Source: Rossellomorea aquimaris
Lineage (GTDB): Bacteria > Bacillota > Bacilli > Bacillales > Bacillaceae_B
Length of the DNA: 60,000 bases
Direction of reading: 5' to 3'
Assembly (NCBI RefSeq): GCF_035590735.1
Contig: NZ_CP141595.1
Location: forward strand, 107,501 to 167,500
Position 1 is the first letter of the stretch. Each line of letters begins with the position of its first letter. Shown here piece by piece: positions 21,550 to 34,378 of this stretch. Below the pieces are notes generated by a model. That model was not told where the DNA came from. It did no database searches and saw nothing but the letters and a program-made list of their open reading frames with translations. A program made the position numbers and the translations under genes.

Positions 21550-22050
21550 ATGAGCAGCATTCTAGAACAAAAGAAACATATCGTTGGAGAAATCTCTGAC
21601 AAGCTAAAAAACAGTGTATCTACAATCGTTGTAGATTACCGTGGTCTGGATGTTTCCGAAGTAACTGAGCTTCGTAAACAACTCCGTGAAGCTGGCATCG
21701 ACTTCAAAGTGTACAAAAACACTATGGTACGTCGTGCTGCAGAAGAAGCTGGTCTTGAAGGGTTAAATGAATTCTTAACTGGTCCTAACGCAATCGCGTT
21801 CAGTAGTGAAGAAGTAGTTGCACCTGCAAAGATTCTTAACAGCTTTGCTAAAGAACACGAAGCGCTTGAAATCAAAGCGGGTGTCATTGAAGGAACAATC
21901 ACTTCAGTTGAGGACGTTAAAGCTATCGCTGAACTTCCAAGCCGCGAAGGACTTCTTTCTATGCTACTCAGCGTGCTTCAAGCACCAATGCGCAACTTCG
22001 CGTTGGCAACAAAAGCCGTTGCAGATCAAAAAGAAGAGCAAGGCGCGTAA
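21550..22050 (+). CDS. rplJ: 50S ribosomal protein L10
   Basis: A 166-aa base of the L12 stalk. The RNA-binding N-terminal domain carries [21 protein letters not shown], and the C-terminal helix (about 130-166) is the platform for L12 dimers. AGGAGG at 21537-21542 favours ATG 21550 over ATG 21547 (7 versus 4 nt), and MSS is the family start. Under the L10 leader, with rplL directly downstream. Confidence 0.97.
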   Translation: MSSILEQKKHIVGEISDKLKNSVSTIVVDYRGLDVSEVTELRKQLREAGIDFKVYKNTMVRRAAEEAGLEGLNEFLTGPNAIAFSSEEVVAPAKILNSFAKEHEALEIKAGVIEGTITSVEDVKAIAELPSREGLLSMLLSVLQAPMRNFALATKAVADQKEEQGA

Positions 22051-22107
22051 GTTAAAGCAAGTCGTTTAAATAAAAATTAAGCACACATTACAAGGAGGAA
22101 ATTTAAA

Positions 22108-22467
22108 ATGAGTAAAGAGCAAATCATTGACGCGATTAAAGAAATGTCAGTTCTTGAATTAAATGATCTAGTTAAAGCAATCGAAGAAGAATTCGGAGTA
22201 ACTGCTGCTGCACCTGTAGCTGTAGCTGCTGGTGGCGGAGAAGCTGCTGCAGAAAAAACTGAATTCGACGTAATCCTTGAGAGCGCTGGATCTCAAAAAA
22301 TCAAAGTTATCAAAGCTGTTCGTGAAATCACAGGTCTTGGCCTTAAAGAAGCGAAAGAAGTTGTTGATAACACTCCAAAAGCTCTTAAAGAAGGTATTTC
22401 TAAAGAGGAAGCTGAAGAAATTAAAGCTAAACTTGAAGAAGTTGGAGCTGGCGTAGAAGTTAAGTAA
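22108..22467 (+). CDS. rplL: 50S ribosomal protein L7/L12
   Basis: A 119-aa stalk protein present in multiple copies per ribosome; it recruits EF-Tu and EF-G. The N-terminal dimerisation helix, Ala/Gly hinge (about 32-52) and C-terminal domain with [20 protein letters not shown] are in order. A strong AAGGAGG precedes the ATG. A terminator follows directly, ending the rplKA-rplJL group. Confidence 0.98.
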   Translation: MSKEQIIDAIKEMSVLELNDLVKAIEEEFGVTAAAPVAVAAGGGEAAAEKTEFDVILESAGSQKIKVIKAVREITGLGLKEAKEVVDNTPKALKEGISKEEAEEIKAKLEEVGAGVEVK

Positions 22468-22482
22468 TGATTGTATAGATGA

Positions 22483-22512
22483 AAAGCTCGCTATATTTGG
22501 CGGGCTTTTTTC
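22483..22512 (+). terminator. Intrinsic terminator after rplL
   Basis: AAAGCTCGC pairs with GCGGGCTTT (one G-T pair) around an AT-rich loop, followed by a T run. Partial read-through to the next genes is plausible. Confidence 0.88.
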
Positions 22513-22623
22513 TTGTCTGGCTTCTAACAGGAAATAAACATGTATGTTTATCGTCTGTAATCTTCAGTCCTTTTGGGAATGATGGTTTATAGACGTGATG
22601 TAAGAATGGATGGAGATGATATA

Positions 22624-23232
22624 ATGACCAATCACTATTATTCTCATAACCCTGATGTAGAGAGTAACCCCCAAACGATCACCTTTGAGTTAAGAGGACA
22701 TGCGTTTCGTTTTAAAACGGATCAAGGTGTTTTCTCGAAGAAGGAAGTTGACTTTGGATCTAGAGCTTTGATTGAAACGTTTGAATTGCCTGGCGTAACG
22801 GGTCCGTTACTGGATGTCGGTTGTGGGTATGGCCCTATCGGTTTGTCTTTAGCGAAAGACAATGATGATCGTATGGTTCATATGATTGATGTAAATGAGA
22901 GAGCGTTGTCTTTGGCGAAAGAAAATGCTAGAGAGAATAAAGTTCAAAACGTGAACATCTATCAGAGTGATCGATATACGAATGTCGTTGAAACGGAATT
23001 TGCGGCCATTTTAACGAACCCGCCGATAAGAGCAGGGAAAGAAACGGTTCATTCGATTCTGGGAACCAGTTATGACTACCTGAAGGAGAATGGTGAATTG
23101 TGGGTCGTTATTCAGAAGAAACAAGGTGCTCCGTCTGCCATGGATAAAATGGAAGAATTGTTTTCAAATGTAGAAATTGTCGCTAGAAAAAAGGGATACT
23201 ACATCTTGAAGTCGGTAAAAGAAATCCGTTGA
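22624..23232 (+). CDS. RsmC-like class I SAM-dependent methyltransferase (YbxB)
   Basis: A 202-aa methyltransferase. The SAM-binding motif is LLDVGCGYGPIGLSLA (about 61-76) and the catalytic NPPIRAG motif (about 137-143) is that of the RsmC family, which methylates guanine N2 in small-subunit rRNA. It has only the catalytic half of E. coli RsmC, like YbxB in B. subtilis, so its exact target is uncertain. ATG 22624 follows a GGAG; frames upstream to 22573 lack such a signal. Position between rplL and rpoB is conserved in Bacilli. Confidence 0.88.
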   Translation: MTNHYYSHNPDVESNPQTITFELRGHAFRFKTDQGVFSKKEVDFGSRALIETFELPGVTGPLLDVGCGYGPIGLSLAKDNDDRMVHMIDVNERALSLAKENARENKVQNVNIYQSDRYTNVVETEFAAILTNPPIRAGKETVHSILGTSYDYLKENGELWVVIQKKQGAPSAMDKMEELFSNVEIVARKKGYYILKSVKEIR

Positions 23233-23345
23233 CGTAGCTTTACTGCTATGATAACATTATAAAATGCAAAAATATTATTTTCCGGTATTATGTCCATATG
23301 TATACATATTGGATAAATTGGAAAAGATTATAAAATAATAGTTCG

Positions 23346-23383
23346 TCATTTGAAAATGAGGTTTTATCATTAAAACCCTTTTT
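23346..23383 (+). terminator. Attenuator-like double hairpin in the rpoB leader
   Basis: TCATTT/AAATGA (23346-23359) is followed at once by GGTTTTA/TAAAACC (23360-23377) and a T-rich tract. The pair sits about 80 bp before rpoB within a 232-bp gap and could limit read-through into rpoBC. AT-rich stems make it a weak call. Confidence 0.55.
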
Positions 23384-23464
23384 CTTTTTGTCTTGTGTAG
23401 AGTAGTATTCCTACTTAAAGGCATATAGACACAACCAAAACGCTTGATTTGAGGGGTGAATCAG

Positions 23465-26400
23465 TTGACAGGTCAACTAGTTCAGTATGGACGACACCGC
23501 CAACGCAGAAGTTTTGCGCGTATCAGTGAAGTTTTAGAATTACCGAATTTAATCGAAATTCAAACTTCCTCGTATCAATGGTTTCTTGATGAGGGGTTAA
23601 GAGAAATGTTCCGTGACATTTCTCCGATTGAGGACTTCACTGGTAATCTCTCTTTGGAATTTATTGACTATAGTCTGGGAGAGCCAAAGTACTCGGTGGA
23701 AGAATCAAAGGAAAGAGATGTTACTTACTCTGCACCGCTTAGAGTGAAAGTCCGTCTTGTGAACAAGGAAACAGGAGAAGTAAAAGATCAAGACGTATTT
23801 ATGGGTGACTTCCCATTAATGACAGACACAGGTACTTTTGTCATTAATGGTGCTGAGCGCGTTATCGTATCTCAGTTAGTACGTTCACCTAGTGTTTACT
23901 TTAGCGGAAAAGTAGATAAGAACGGAAAGAAAGGGTTTACTGCTACCGTTATACCAAACCGCGGAGCTTGGCTTGAGTATGAAACAGATGCGAAAGATGT
24001 TGTATATGTGCGAATTGATCGAACTCGCAAACTACCGGTAACGGTTCTTTTACGTGCCCTTGGGTTTGGCTCTGATCAAGAAATCATCGATTTGATCGGT
24101 GATAATGAGTACATTCGTAACACGCTCGAGAAAGACAACACGGAAGGTATCGACAAGGCATTGCTCGAGATTTACGAGCGTCTGCGTCCAGGAGAGCCTC
24201 CTACAGTAGAAAATGCTAAAAGTTTACTCGTTTCTCGTTTCTTTGATCCTAAGCGTTATGACTTAGCAAACGTTGGACGTTACAAAATGAACAAAAAGCT
24301 TCACATTAAGAACCGTTTATTCGGTCAAACTCTAGCAGAAACTCTAGCAGATCCGGAAACGGGTGAGATTCTGGCGGAAAAAGGCACGGTTCTTGATCGT
24401 CGCGCTCTTGATAAGGTTATTCCTTATTTAGAAAATGGCATCGGGTTTAAAAACTACCAACAGTCTGGTGGCGTGTTAGAAGAAGACGTCGTTCTTCAAT
24501 CTATCAAAATCTATTCTCCGAACCAAGAGGGAGAATTTGAGATTAATGTCATCAGCAATGCGTATGTTGAAGAAGAGGTTAAGTACATTACACCTGCAGA
24601 TATCATCTCTTCTATTTCTTACTTCTTTAATCTTTTACACGGAGTAGGACTAACGGATGATATTGACCATTTAGGTAACCGTCGTTTACGTTCGGTTGGT
24701 GAATTGCTTCAAAACCAATTCCGCATCGGTTTATCACGTATGGAGCGTGTAGTTCGTGAAAGAATGTCCATTCAGGACACGAACACGATCACGCCTCAAC
24801 AACTGATCAACATTCGTCCGGTAATCGCTTCAATGAAAGAGTTCTTTGGAAGCTCTCAATTGTCTCAGTTTATGGATCAAACGAATCCTCTTGCAGAATT
24901 AACGCACAAACGTCGTCTTTCTGCTTTAGGACCTGGTGGATTAACGCGTGAACGTGCAGGATTTGAAGTGCGTGACGTACATTACTCCCACTATGGTCGT
25001 ATGTGTCCGATTGAAACTCCTGAGGGACCAAACATCGGACTGATCAACTCACTTTCTTCATTTGCGAAAGTGAATAAATTCGGATTTATTGAAACGCCGT
25101 ATCGTCGTGTTGACCCTGATACAGGGAAAGTAACCGATCGTATCGATTACTTGACAGCAGACGAAGAAGATAACTATGTAGTGGCACAAGCAAACGCACG
25201 TCTTGGTGAGGACGGATCCTTCCTTGATGAAGAAGTCATCGCTCGTTTCCGTGGTGAGAACACGGTTATCAAGCGTGAACGTCTGGACTACATGGATGTA
25301 TCTCCTAAACAAGTAGTATCAGCTGCGACAGCATGTATTCCTTTCTTGGAGAACGATGACTCTAACCGTGCTCTTATGGGAGCGAACATGCAACGTCAAG
25401 CAGTACCTTTAATGAATCCGGAATCACCGATCGTCGGAACAGGTATGGAACACGTATCTGCGAAGGACTCTGGTGCAGCTGTGATTTGTAAATATGAAGG
25501 TATTGTAGAAAAGGTTGAAGCAAAACAAGTTTGGGTACGTCGTGTGAAAGAAATCGACGGTCAAGAAGTAAAAGGTGACCTCGATAAATATCGTATGCAA
25601 AAATTCATCCGTTCCAACCAGGGTACATGTTACAACCAGCGTCCGATCGTAAGTGAAGGCGACCGTGTGGTTAAAGGAGAAATCCTTGCTGATGGTCCTT
25701 CGATGGAAAAAGGTGAACTAGCCTTAGGACGTAACGTAATGGTTGGATTCATGACTTGGGACGGTTACAACTACGAAGATGCGATCATCATGAGTGAGCG
25801 TCTTGTAAAAGACGATGTATATACTTCAATTCATATTGAAGAATATGAGTCTGAATCTCGTGATACGAAATTAGGACCTGAAGAAATCACTCGTGATATT
25901 CCAAACGTTGGTGAAGATGCACTTCGCAATCTTGATGAGCGTGGAATCATCCGCATCGGTGCTGAAGTAAAAGATGGCGACTTACTTGTTGGTAAAGTAA
26001 CGCCTAAGGGTGTAACTGAGTTGACTGCTGAAGAACGCTTATTACATGCAATCTTCGGTGAGAAAGCTCGTGAAGTCCGGGATACATCTCTTCGTGTACC
26101 ACATGGTGGAGGAGGAATCATCCTCGATGTCAAAGTCTTCAATCGTGAAGACGGCGATGAATTACCACCAGGTGTAAACCAGCTTGTACGTGTATACATC
26201 GTTCAGAAGCGTAAGATTTCTGAAGGTGACAAAATGGCTGGACGTCACGGTAACAAAGGTGTTATCTCAAGGATCCTTCCTGAAGAAGACATGCCGTTCT
26301 TACCGGACGGTACACCGATCGATATCATGTTGAACCCATTAGGGGTACCATCACGTATGAATATCGGACAGGTGCTTGAACTTCACTTAGGTATGGCAGC

Positions 26401-27022
26401 AAGATATCTTGGTGTACATGTCGCTTCACCGGTATTTGATGGAGCGCGTGAAGAAGATGTATGGGCAACCATCGAAGAAGCCGGTATGGCACGTGATGCG
26501 AAAACCGTTCTTTATGATGGTAGAACAGGTGAACCGTTTGATAACCGTGTATCAGTGGGGATCATGTATATGATCAAGCTTGCTCACATGGTCGATGACA
26601 AACTTCACGCACGTTCAACAGGTCCTTATTCACTTGTTACGCAGCAGCCATTGGGTGGTAAAGCTCAATTCGGTGGACAGCGTTTCGGTGAGATGGAGGT
26701 ATGGGCACTTGAAGCTTATGGTGCTGCTTACACTCTACAAGAAATTCTAACGGTTAAGTCTGATGATGTTGTGGGTCGTGTGAAAACATACGAAGCCATT
26801 GTCAAAGGTGAAAACGTTCCTGAACCGGGAGTTCCGGAATCCTTCAAGGTTCTGATCAAAGAGCTTCAAAGTTTAGGTATGGATGTTAAGATCCTCTCTA
26901 GTAACGAAGAAGAAATTGAGATGCGTGACTTAGAGGACGAAGAAGAAGTACAACAAGCAGACACGCTAAATATCTCTGAATCTAATGCACAAGAATCCGA
27001 GACAGTAGGGTCAAAAGAATAA
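23465..27022 (+). CDS. rpoB: DNA-directed RNA polymerase subunit beta
   Basis: The 1185-aa beta subunit forms part of the active centre and the rifampicin pocket. The rifampicin region [20 protein letters not shown], continuing [11 protein letters not shown], shows only wild-type residues. The active-site lysines ([16 protein letters not shown]) and the C-terminal clamp segment ([18 protein letters not shown]) are intact, and an acidic tail ends the protein. The frame opens at GTG 23456, but GAGGGG at 23451-23456 fits TTG 23465; [16 protein letters not shown] is the family start. Cotranscribed with rpoC. Confidence 0.98.
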   Translation: MTGQLVQYGRHRQRRSFARISEVLELPNLIEIQTSSYQWFLDEGLREMFRDISPIEDFTGNLSLEFIDYSLGEPKYSVEESKERDVTYSAPLRVKVRLVNKETGEVKDQDVFMGDFPLMTDTGTFVINGAERVIVSQLVRSPSVYFSGKVDKNGKKGFTATVIPNRGAWLEYETDAKDVVYVRIDRTRKLPVTVLLRALGFGSDQEIIDLIGDNEYIRNTLEKDNTEGIDKALLEIYERLRPGEPPTVENAKSLLVSRFFDPKRYDLANVGRYKMNKKLHIKNRLFGQTLAETLADPETGEILAEKGTVLDRRALDKVIPYLENGIGFKNYQQSGGVLEEDVVLQSIKIYSPNQEGEFEINVISNAYVEEEVKYITPADIISSISYFFNLLHGVGLTDDIDHLGNRRLRSVGELLQNQFRIGLSRMERVVRERMSIQDTNTITPQQLINIRPVIASMKEFFGSSQLSQFMDQTNPLAELTHKRRLSALGPGGLTRERAGFEVRDVHYSHYGRMCPIETPEGPNIGLINSLSSFAKVNKFGFIETPYRRVDPDTGKVTDRIDYLTADEEDNYVVAQANARLGEDGSFLDEEVIARFRGENTVIKRERLDYMDVSPKQVVSAATACIPFLENDDSNRALMGANMQRQAVPLMNPESPIVGTGMEHVSAKDSGAAVICKYEGIVEKVEAKQVWVRRVKEIDGQEVKGDLDKYRMQKFIRSNQGTCYNQRPIVSEGDRVVKGEILADGPSMEKGELALGRNVMVGFMTWDGYNYEDAIIMSERLVKDDVYTSIHIEEYESESRDTKLGPEEITRDIPNVGEDALRNLDERGIIRIGAEVKDGDLLVGKVTPKGVTELTAEERLLHAIFGEKAREVRDTSLRVPHGGGGIILDVKVFNREDGDELPPGVNQLVRVYIVQKRKISEGDKMAGRHGNKGVISRILPEEDMPFLPDGTPIDIMLNPLGVPSRMNIGQVLELHLGMAARYLGVHVASPVFDGAREEDVWATIEEAGMARDAKTVLYDGRTGEPFDNRVSVGIMYMIKLAHMVDDKLHARSTGPYSLVTQQPLGGKAQFGGQRFGEMEVWALEAYGAAYTLQEILTVKSDDVVGRVKTYEAIVKGENVPEPGVPESFKVLIKELQSLGMDVKILSSNEEEIEMRDLEDEEEVQQADTLNISESNAQESETVGSKE

Positions 27023-27073
27023 ATTTAGAGCAATTAGGGTTAGAGCCTGTAGATTAAAAGGGAGGTAGGCCCC

Positions 27074-30000
27074 TTGCTAGATGTAAATAATTTCGAGTAT
27101 ATGAAAATTGGTTTAGCTTCCCCCGATAAGATCCGTTCGTGGTCTTTCGGGGAGGTTAAAAAACCTGAAACGATTAACTATCGTACATTAAAACCAGAAA
27201 AAGATGGTTTGTTCTGTGAACGTATCTTCGGTCCTACGAAGGACTGGGAATGTCATTGTGGAAAATACAAGCGTGTACGTTATAAAGGCGTCGTTTGTGA
27301 CCGCTGTGGTGTTGAAGTAACGAAGGCTAAAGTTCGTCGTGAACGTATGGGTCACATTGAACTGGCTGCCCCTGTATCCCACATCTGGTACTTCAAAGGA
27401 ATTCCAAGCCGTATGGGACTTGTTTTAGACATGTCTCCCCGCGCTTTGGAAGAAGTTATTTACTTCGCTTCCTATGTTGTAACAGAACCGGGTGACACGG
27501 CTCTGGAAAGAAAGCAACTTCTTTCTGAGAAAGAGTACCGTGCGTATCGTGAGAAATACGGTGTGAAGTTCCAAGCTGCAATGGGAGCTGAAGCGATTAA
27601 AAAGCTTCTTCAAGACATTGACCTGGATAAAGAAGCTGATTTCCTTAAAGAAGAACTGAAAACAGCTCAGGGTCAACGCCGTACCCGTGCAATCAAACGT
27701 TTAGAAGTAGTGGAATCTTTCAGAAACTCAGGAAATGATCCGGATTGGATGATTCTTGATGTACTACCTGTCATTCCTCCAGAGCTTCGCCCGATGGTTC
27801 AGCTTGACGGTGGGCGCTTTGCGACTTCTGACTTAAATGATTTATATCGCCGTGTTATTAACCGTAATAACCGTCTGAAACGTTTATTGGACCTTGGTGC
27901 TCCAAGTATCATCGTTCAAAACGAGAAGCGTATGCTTCAAGAAGCGGTCGACGCTTTAATTGATAATGGCCGTCGCGGACGTCCAGTTACTGGGCCGGGT
28001 AACCGTCCATTAAAATCCCTTTCACATATGCTTAAAGGGAAGCAAGGTCGTTTCCGTCAGAACCTTCTTGGTAAACGTGTTGACTATTCAGGTCGTTCTG
28101 TAATCGTCGTTGGACCTAACCTTAAGATGTATCAATGTGGTCTTCCTAAAGAAATGGCTCTTGAGTTATTCAAACCATTTGTTATGAAGGAACTTGTTGA
28201 AAAGGGATTGGCTCACAACATTAAGAGTGCAAAACGCAAGATCGAACGTGTACAACCTGAAGTATGGGATGTATTAGAAGGGGTTATTAAAGAACATCCA
28301 GTTCTTTTAAACCGTGCACCTACTCTTCACAGACTTGGTATTCAAGCATTTGAACCAACTCTAGTCGAAGGTAGAGCGATCCGTCTTCACCCACTTGTAT
28401 GTACTGCATACAACGCGGATTTTGATGGTGACCAAATGGCGGTTCACGTACCTCTATCTTCTGAAGCCCAAGCTGAAGCACGCATGCTGATGCTTGCTGC
28501 ACAAAACATTCTTAATCCGAAAGACGGTAAGCCAGTTGTTACTCCGTCCCAGGATATGGTATTAGGTAACTATTACCTGACGCTTGAACGTGAAAATGCT
28601 GTTGGTGAAGGTATGATCTTCAATGATGCAAATGAAGTCATCCTTGCTTACCAAAATGGTTATGTACATTTGCATACCCGTATTGCGATCCATGCAAGCA
28701 CCATCAACAACAAAACGTTCACCGAGAAGCAAAACAAACAATTATTGTTAACAACGGTAGGTAAAGTAATCTTTAACGAGATCTTACCTGATACATTCCC
28801 GTTCATTAACGAACCAACAAGAACGAATTTGGAAGTGGCTACTCCTGAGAACTACTTTGTTGATCCGTCAACGGACGTTAAAGAAGTATTCCAAAATCGT
28901 GAGTTAATCAACCCATTCAAAAAAGGTTTCTTAGGGAATATCATTGCGGAAGTATTCAAGAAGTTTGCTATCACTGAAACGTCTCGTATGCTTGATAAAA
29001 TGAAAGACTTAGGATTCAAATACTCTACTAAAGCCGGTATTACGGTTGGTATCGCAGATATCGTCGTACTAGCAGAAAAAGAAGAAATCTTAATCGAAGC
29101 GCAAAGTAAAGTAGACAACGTATTAAAACAATTTAAACGTGGTCTTATTACAGAAGATGAAAGATACGATCGTGTCATCTCAATCTGGAGTGCTGCGAAA
29201 GATACCATTCAAGGTAAACTAATGGCGACACTGGATAAACGCAACCCAATCTTCATGATGAGTGATTCAGGTGCCCGTGGTAACGCATCTAACTTCACTC
29301 AGCTTGCTGGTATGCGTGGACTGATGGCCAACCCGGCTGGTCGTATCATTGAGTTACCGATCAAATCAAGTTTCCGTGAAGGTTTAACGGTTCTTGAGTA
29401 CTTTATCTCTACACATGGTGCCCGTAAAGGTCTTGCCGATACAGCACTGAAAACTGCTGACTCAGGTTACCTGACACGTCGTCTTGTTGATGTGGCACAG
29501 GATGTAATCGTTCGTGAAGAAGACTGTGGAACGGACAGAGGCCTACTTGTAGGATCCATTAAAGAGGGTACAGAAATCATCGAGCCTCTTGAAGAACGTT
29601 TACTTGGTCGTTATTCACGTAAAACATTACGTCACCCTGAGACAGATGAAATCATCATCACTGAAAATCAGTTGATCACAGAAGACCTGGCTAAGACGAT
29701 CATTGATGCTGGTGTCGAACATGTTTCGATCCGTTCTGCTTTCACATGTCACACGAGACATGGTGTTTGTGAGAAATGTTACGGAACGAACCTGGCAACA
29801 GGTCAAAAAGTCGAAGTAGGGGAAGCTGTTGGGATCATCGCTGCTCAATCCATCGGGGAACCGGGTACCCAGTTAACGATGCGTACGTTCCATACTGGTG
29901 GGGTTGCAGGAGACGATATCACTCAAGGTTTACCGCGTATCCAAGAAATCTTCGAAGCGCGTAATCCTAAAGGTCAAGCTGTTATTTCTGAAATCGATGG

Positions 30001-30673
30001 TGTAATTACTTCCATCAGTGAAGGAAAAGATCGTCAGTACGAAATTACTGTTCAAGGTGATGTGGAAACGAGAAGTTACACAGCTCCTTACACAGCCCGC
30101 TTGAAATTCGCTGTGAATGATAAAGTAGTACGCGGTCAGGAAATCACTGAAGGTTCAATCGATCCTAAAGAACTTCTTAAAGTGCGTGATGTGTCAGCTG
30201 TACAAGAATACTTGCTGCGTGAGGTACAAAAAGTATACCGTATGCAAGGGGTTGAAATCGGCGACAAACACGTTGAGGTTATGGTTCGTCAAATGTTACG
30301 CAAGGTTCGTGTTATTGATGCAGGTGAATCTGAGGTACTGCCAGGTACTCTTATGGACATCCATCAATTCAGAGATGCGAACGAAAAAGCTCTATTTGGC
30401 GGAAAGCTTCCAGCAACAGGTCGTCCTGTACTGCTCGGAATCACCAAAGCTTCACTTGAAACAGATTCCTTCTTATCAGCAGCATCGTTCCAGGAAACAA
30501 CTCGTGTGTTAACGGACGCTGCCATTAAAGGAAAACGTGATGAGTTACTTGGATTGAAAGAAAATGTTATCATCGGTAAATTGGTTCCTGCCGGTACAGG
30601 TATGCAACGTTACCGCAAGGCAGAGCCGGTTTTAGCAGAAGATACTAGTGAAGAAACAGTAACAGTAGAGTAA
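27074..30673 (+). CDS. rpoC: DNA-directed RNA polymerase subunit beta'
   Basis: The 1199-aa beta' subunit. The N-terminal zinc ribbon has C60, C62, C75 and C78. The catalytic [12 protein letters not shown] motif chelates the active-site magnesium with three aspartates. The trigger-loop region ([20 protein letters not shown]) and a second four-cysteine zinc site ([15 protein letters not shown]) are present. The start is TTG 27074 after GGGAGG, the same unusual codon as in B. subtilis. A strong two-part hairpin follows. Confidence 0.98.
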   Translation: MLDVNNFEYMKIGLASPDKIRSWSFGEVKKPETINYRTLKPEKDGLFCERIFGPTKDWECHCGKYKRVRYKGVVCDRCGVEVTKAKVRRERMGHIELAAPVSHIWYFKGIPSRMGLVLDMSPRALEEVIYFASYVVTEPGDTALERKQLLSEKEYRAYREKYGVKFQAAMGAEAIKKLLQDIDLDKEADFLKEELKTAQGQRRTRAIKRLEVVESFRNSGNDPDWMILDVLPVIPPELRPMVQLDGGRFATSDLNDLYRRVINRNNRLKRLLDLGAPSIIVQNEKRMLQEAVDALIDNGRRGRPVTGPGNRPLKSLSHMLKGKQGRFRQNLLGKRVDYSGRSVIVVGPNLKMYQCGLPKEMALELFKPFVMKELVEKGLAHNIKSAKRKIERVQPEVWDVLEGVIKEHPVLLNRAPTLHRLGIQAFEPTLVEGRAIRLHPLVCTAYNADFDGDQMAVHVPLSSEAQAEARMLMLAAQNILNPKDGKPVVTPSQDMVLGNYYLTLERENAVGEGMIFNDANEVILAYQNGYVHLHTRIAIHASTINNKTFTEKQNKQLLLTTVGKVIFNEILPDTFPFINEPTRTNLEVATPENYFVDPSTDVKEVFQNRELINPFKKGFLGNIIAEVFKKFAITETSRMLDKMKDLGFKYSTKAGITVGIADIVVLAEKEEILIEAQSKVDNVLKQFKRGLITEDERYDRVISIWSAAKDTIQGKLMATLDKRNPIFMMSDSGARGNASNFTQLAGMRGLMANPAGRIIELPIKSSFREGLTVLEYFISTHGARKGLADTALKTADSGYLTRRLVDVAQDVIVREEDCGTDRGLLVGSIKEGTEIIEPLEERLLGRYSRKTLRHPETDEIIITENQLITEDLAKTIIDAGVEHVSIRSAFTCHTRHGVCEKCYGTNLATGQKVEVGEAVGIIAAQSIGEPGTQLTMRTFHTGGVAGDDITQGLPRIQEIFEARNPKGQAVISEIDGVITSISEGKDRQYEITVQGDVETRSYTAPYTARLKFAVNDKVVRGQEITEGSIDPKELLKVRDVSAVQEYLLREVQKVYRMQGVEIGDKHVEVMVRQMLRKVRVIDAGESEVLPGTLMDIHQFRDANEKALFGGKLPATGRPVLLGITKASLETDSFLSAASFQETTRVLTDAAIKGKRDELLGLKENVIIGKLVPAGTGMQRYRKAEPVLAEDTSEETVTVE

Positions 30674-30682
30674 TCTATTTAG

Positions 30683-30738
30683 GCTAACTCTTAGGCGTGT
30701 TTGATTGCTCAAACATAAGCTCTAAGAGTTAGCTTTTA
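30683..30738 (+). terminator. Two-tier terminator after rpoC
   Basis: GCTAACTCTTAG (30683-30694) pairs with CTAAGAGTTAGC (30722-30733), enclosing a second perfect stem TGTTTGA/TCAAACA (30698-30715), then TTTT. It ends rpoBC. Confidence 0.88.
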
Positions 30739-30757
30739 TAAATCTTTTAAATCTATG

Positions 30758-30786
30758 TTGACATAGAGATTTTAAGATGATAATAT
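30758..30786 (+). promoter_or_regulatory. SigA promoter for the str operon (L7Ae-like gene to fusA)
   Basis: A perfect TTGACA (30758-30763), 17-bp spacer and TAATAT (30781-30786), 48 bp before the first start codon. The same -35/-10 hexamers and spacing occur in the rplM promoter at 54964. Confidence 0.85.
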
Positions 30787-30833
30787 ATTCAAGGTTGCTC
30801 CTATTAATAACCTGTTACTTTGGAGGATACGAA

Positions 30834-31082
30834 ATGTCTTATGAAAAAGTAGCGCAGGCTAAAGAAATTATTGTAGGAACAAAGCAAGCAGTGAAAGCTC
30901 TAAAAACAGGTCATGTACTAGAAGTTGTTATTGCGGAAGATGCTGATCCCAAAGTTACAGCGAAAGTAGTTCAGGCCGCTATCGATCTTAAAGTACCGGT
31001 TAACAATGTGGATTCTATGAAGAAACTTGGTAAATCGTGCGGAATAGATGTTGGAGCAGCAGCTGTTGCGATTATACAGTAA
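30834..31082 (+). CDS. rplGB: L7Ae-family ribosomal protein (YbxF / RplGB)
   Basis: An 82-aa L7Ae/L30e/S12e-type protein that binds kink-turn RNA; the B. subtilis homologue YbxF is ribosome-associated. The fold is recognisable by [19 protein letters not shown] and by the C-terminal [20 protein letters not shown] at 30822-30826 sets ATG 30834; the longer frame from 30777 would start inside the promoter. It is the first gene before rpsL, as in other Bacilli. Confidence 0.93.
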   Translation: MSYEKVAQAKEIIVGTKQAVKALKTGHVLEVVIAEDADPKVTAKVVQAAIDLKVPVNNVDSMKKLGKSCGIDVGAAAVAIIQ

Positions 31083-31604
<522 letters not shown>

Positions 31605-31648
31605 TAAAAAAATCATAAATTCATTTCTCGTTGAAAGGAGGAAATCAC

Positions 31649-32119
31649 ATGCCACGTAAAGGTCCTGTAGCAAAAAGAGACGTTTTACCTGATCCAATGT
31701 ACAATTCAAAATTAGTTACTCGTTTAATCAACAAAATCATGATTGACGGTAAAAGAGGTAAAGCTCAAAAGAAATTATACGCTGCGTTTGATATCATTAG
31801 CGAGCGTTCAGGTAAAGATGCAATGGAAGTATTCGATGCAGCTCTAAAAAATATCATGCCGGTATTAGAAGTTAAAGCTCGTCGTGTTGGTGGTTCAAAC
31901 TATCAAGTACCTGTAGAGGTGCGTCCAGAGCGTCGTACTACACTAGGTCTTCGTTGGTTAGTAAACTACTCTCGTCTTCGCGGTGAGAAGACAATGGAAG
32001 AGCGTTTAGCTAACGAAATCCTTGATGCAGCTAATAACACTGGAGCTTCTGTTAAGAAGCGTGAAGATACACACAAGATGGCTGAAGCGAACAAAGCGTT
32101 TGCTCACTATCGTTGGTAA
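31649..32119 (+). CDS. rpsG: 30S ribosomal protein S7
   Basis: A 156-aa primary binder of the 16S 3' major domain that nucleates the 30S head. Conserved segments [14 protein letters not shown] at the N-terminus and [14 protein letters not shown] in the centre are present. AAAGGAGG at 31635-31642 sets ATG 31649. It lies between rpsL and fusA in the classic str order. Confidence 0.98.
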   Translation: MPRKGPVAKRDVLPDPMYNSKLVTRLINKIMIDGKRGKAQKKLYAAFDIISERSGKDAMEVFDAALKNIMPVLEVKARRVGGSNYQVPVEVRPERRTTLGLRWLVNYSRLRGEKTMEERLANEILDAANNTGASVKKREDTHKMAEANKAFAHYRW

Positions 32120-32170
32120 TCTGATCTTTAACAAACAAATCATTCTCATATAAGGAAGGAGAAAGACCGC

Positions 32171-34249
32171 ATGCCTAGAGAGTTCTCCTTAGAAAACACT
32201 CGTAATATCGGTATCATGGCACACATCGATGCTGGTAAAACAACTGCAACTGAGCGTATCCTATTTTATACAGGTCGTATCCATAAAATTGGAGAAACTC
32301 ACGAAGGTGCTTCTCAAATGGACTGGATGGAGCAAGAGCAAGAACGTGGTATCACTATCACTTCTGCTGCGACAACAGCTCAATGGAAAGGCCATCGTAT
32401 TAACATCATCGATACACCGGGACACGTAGACTTCACTGTTGAAGTTGAACGTTCATTGCGTGTACTTGATGGTGCAGTAGCAGTACTTGATGCTCAATCT
32501 GGTGTTGAGCCTCAAACCGAAACTGTTTGGCGCCAAGCAACAACTTACGGGGTTCCTCGTGTTGTGTTCGTTAATAAAATGGACAAAATCGGTGCTGACT
32601 TCCTTTATTCTGTGGGTACTCTTCATGAGCGTTTACAAGCGAATGCGCATCCAATTCAGCTTCCAATCGGTGCTGAGGATGATTTCGAAGGTATCATCGA
32701 CTTAGTAGAAATGAAAGCTTACTTCTATGAAGATGACCTTGGAACTCGTGCAGAAGCTCGTGACATTCCAGAAGAGTACAAAGATCAAGCTGATGAATAC
32801 CGCGGAAAGTTAATTGAAGCAGTTTCTGAACTTGATGAAGAGCTTATGATGAAGTACTTAGAAGGCGAAGAGCTTTCTAACGAAGAAATCAAAGCTGCTA
32901 TCCGTGCGGCTACACTGACTGTCGAGTTCTACCCGGTAGTTTGTGGATCTGCATTTAAAAACAAAGGGGTTCAATTATTAATTGACTCAGTAATTGACTA
33001 TCTTCCAGCGCCAACAGACGTAGAAGATATCAAAGGTTTTGTTCCTGATACAGAAGAAGAAGTAACTCGTCCATCAACAGACGATGCGCCATTCTCTGCT
33101 TTAGCGTTCAAAGTTGCAACTGACCCTTATGTTGGTAAATTAACATTCTTCCGTGTGTACTCAGGAACATTAGATTCTGGTTCATATGTAAGAAACTCTT
33201 CTAAAGGTAAACGTGAGCGTGTAGGACGTATCCTGCAAATGCACGCTAACTCTCGTGAAGAAATCTCTACAGTTTACGCTGGGGACATTGCAGCAGCTGT
33301 TGGTCTGAAAGATACTTCTACTGGAGATACACTATGTGATGAAAAGAGCCTTGTTATTCTTGAATCTATGGTATTCCCAGAGCCGGTTATCTCACTATCT
33401 GTTGAGCCTAAATCAAAAGCTGACCAAGATAAAATGACTACAGCTCTACAAAAACTTCAAGAGGAAGATCCAACATTCCGTGCGCATACTGACCAGGAAA
33501 CAGGTCAAGTTATCATTGCGGGTATGGGTGAGCTTCACTTAGATATCATCGTTGACCGTATGAAACGTGAATTCAAAGTTGAAGCAAACGTAGGTGCTCC
33601 TCAAGTATCTTACCGTGAGACTTTCCGTGATACGGCTAAAGTTGAAGGTAAGTTCGCCCGTCAATCTGGTGGACGTGGACAATTCGGACACGTTTGGATT
33701 GAATTCTCACCTAACGAAGAAGGTAAAGGATTCGAATTCGAGAACGGTATCGTCGGTGGTGTAGTTCCTCGTGAGTACATCCCTGCAGTACAAGCCGGTC
33801 TATCTGACGCTTTAGAAAATGGTGTCTTAGCTGGTTTCCCACTTGTTGATGTTAAAGCAAGACTATTCGATGGTTCATACCATGATGTTGACTCCTCTGA
33901 AATGGCGTTTAAGATCGCTGCTTCTATGGCACTTAAGAATGCCGCTTCTAAATGTAAGCCGGTAATCCTAGAGCCAATGATGAAAGTTGAGGTTGTTATC
34001 CCTGAGGAATACCTTGGAGATATCATGGGTGATGTAACTTCTCGTCGTGGACGTGTAGAAGGTATGGAAGCACGCGGTAACGCTCAAGTCGTTAAAGCGT
34101 TCGTACCTCTATCAGAAATGTTTGGATATGCAACTTCCCTTCGTTCTAACACACAAGGACGTGGAACATACTCCATGCACTTCGATCACTATGAAGAAGT
34201 ACCTAAATCGATTTCTGAAGAAATCATCAAAAAAAATAAAGGTGAATAA
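32171..34249 (+). CDS. fusA: Elongation factor G
   Basis: The 692-aa translocase GTPase. G1 is AHIDAGKTT (17-25), G3 DTPGHVDFT and G4 NKMDK; switch-1 QERGITI is intact. Domains II to V follow, with the domain IV tip region including [12 protein letters not shown]. Length is normal. A strong AAGGAAGGAG precedes ATG 32171. It is followed by tuf after a 129-bp leader. Confidence 0.98.
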   Translation: MPREFSLENTRNIGIMAHIDAGKTTATERILFYTGRIHKIGETHEGASQMDWMEQEQERGITITSAATTAQWKGHRINIIDTPGHVDFTVEVERSLRVLDGAVAVLDAQSGVEPQTETVWRQATTYGVPRVVFVNKMDKIGADFLYSVGTLHERLQANAHPIQLPIGAEDDFEGIIDLVEMKAYFYEDDLGTRAEARDIPEEYKDQADEYRGKLIEAVSELDEELMMKYLEGEELSNEEIKAAIRAATLTVEFYPVVCGSAFKNKGVQLLIDSVIDYLPAPTDVEDIKGFVPDTEEEVTRPSTDDAPFSALAFKVATDPYVGKLTFFRVYSGTLDSGSYVRNSSKGKRERVGRILQMHANSREEISTVYAGDIAAAVGLKDTSTGDTLCDEKSLVILESMVFPEPVISLSVEPKSKADQDKMTTALQKLQEEDPTFRAHTDQETGQVIIAGMGELHLDIIVDRMKREFKVEANVGAPQVSYRETFRDTAKVEGKFARQSGGRGQFGHVWIEFSPNEEGKGFEFENGIVGGVVPREYIPAVQAGLSDALENGVLAGFPLVDVKARLFDGSYHDVDSSEMAFKIAASMALKNAASKCKPVILEPMMKVEVVIPEEYLGDIMGDVTSRRGRVEGMEARGNAQVVKAFVPLSEMFGYATSLRSNTQGRGTYSMHFDHYEEVPKSISEEIIKKNKGE

Positions 34250-34378
34250 TTGATTTATTCGCTTTTATAAAGTATAAATACTAATGTAAGCAATTGTTGT
34301 GTCAGAGGTGGTTTTTTAGCTATCTCTGAGGCATCCAAAATATACTTATTTTCTTTAAAATTAAAGGAGGATTTTCAA

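Noticed and set aside
23309..23336. rpoB promoter TTGGAT...TAAAAT
   Set aside because: Spacing of 16 bp with a poor -35 and a non-consensus -10 in very AT-rich DNA; not strong enough to annotate.
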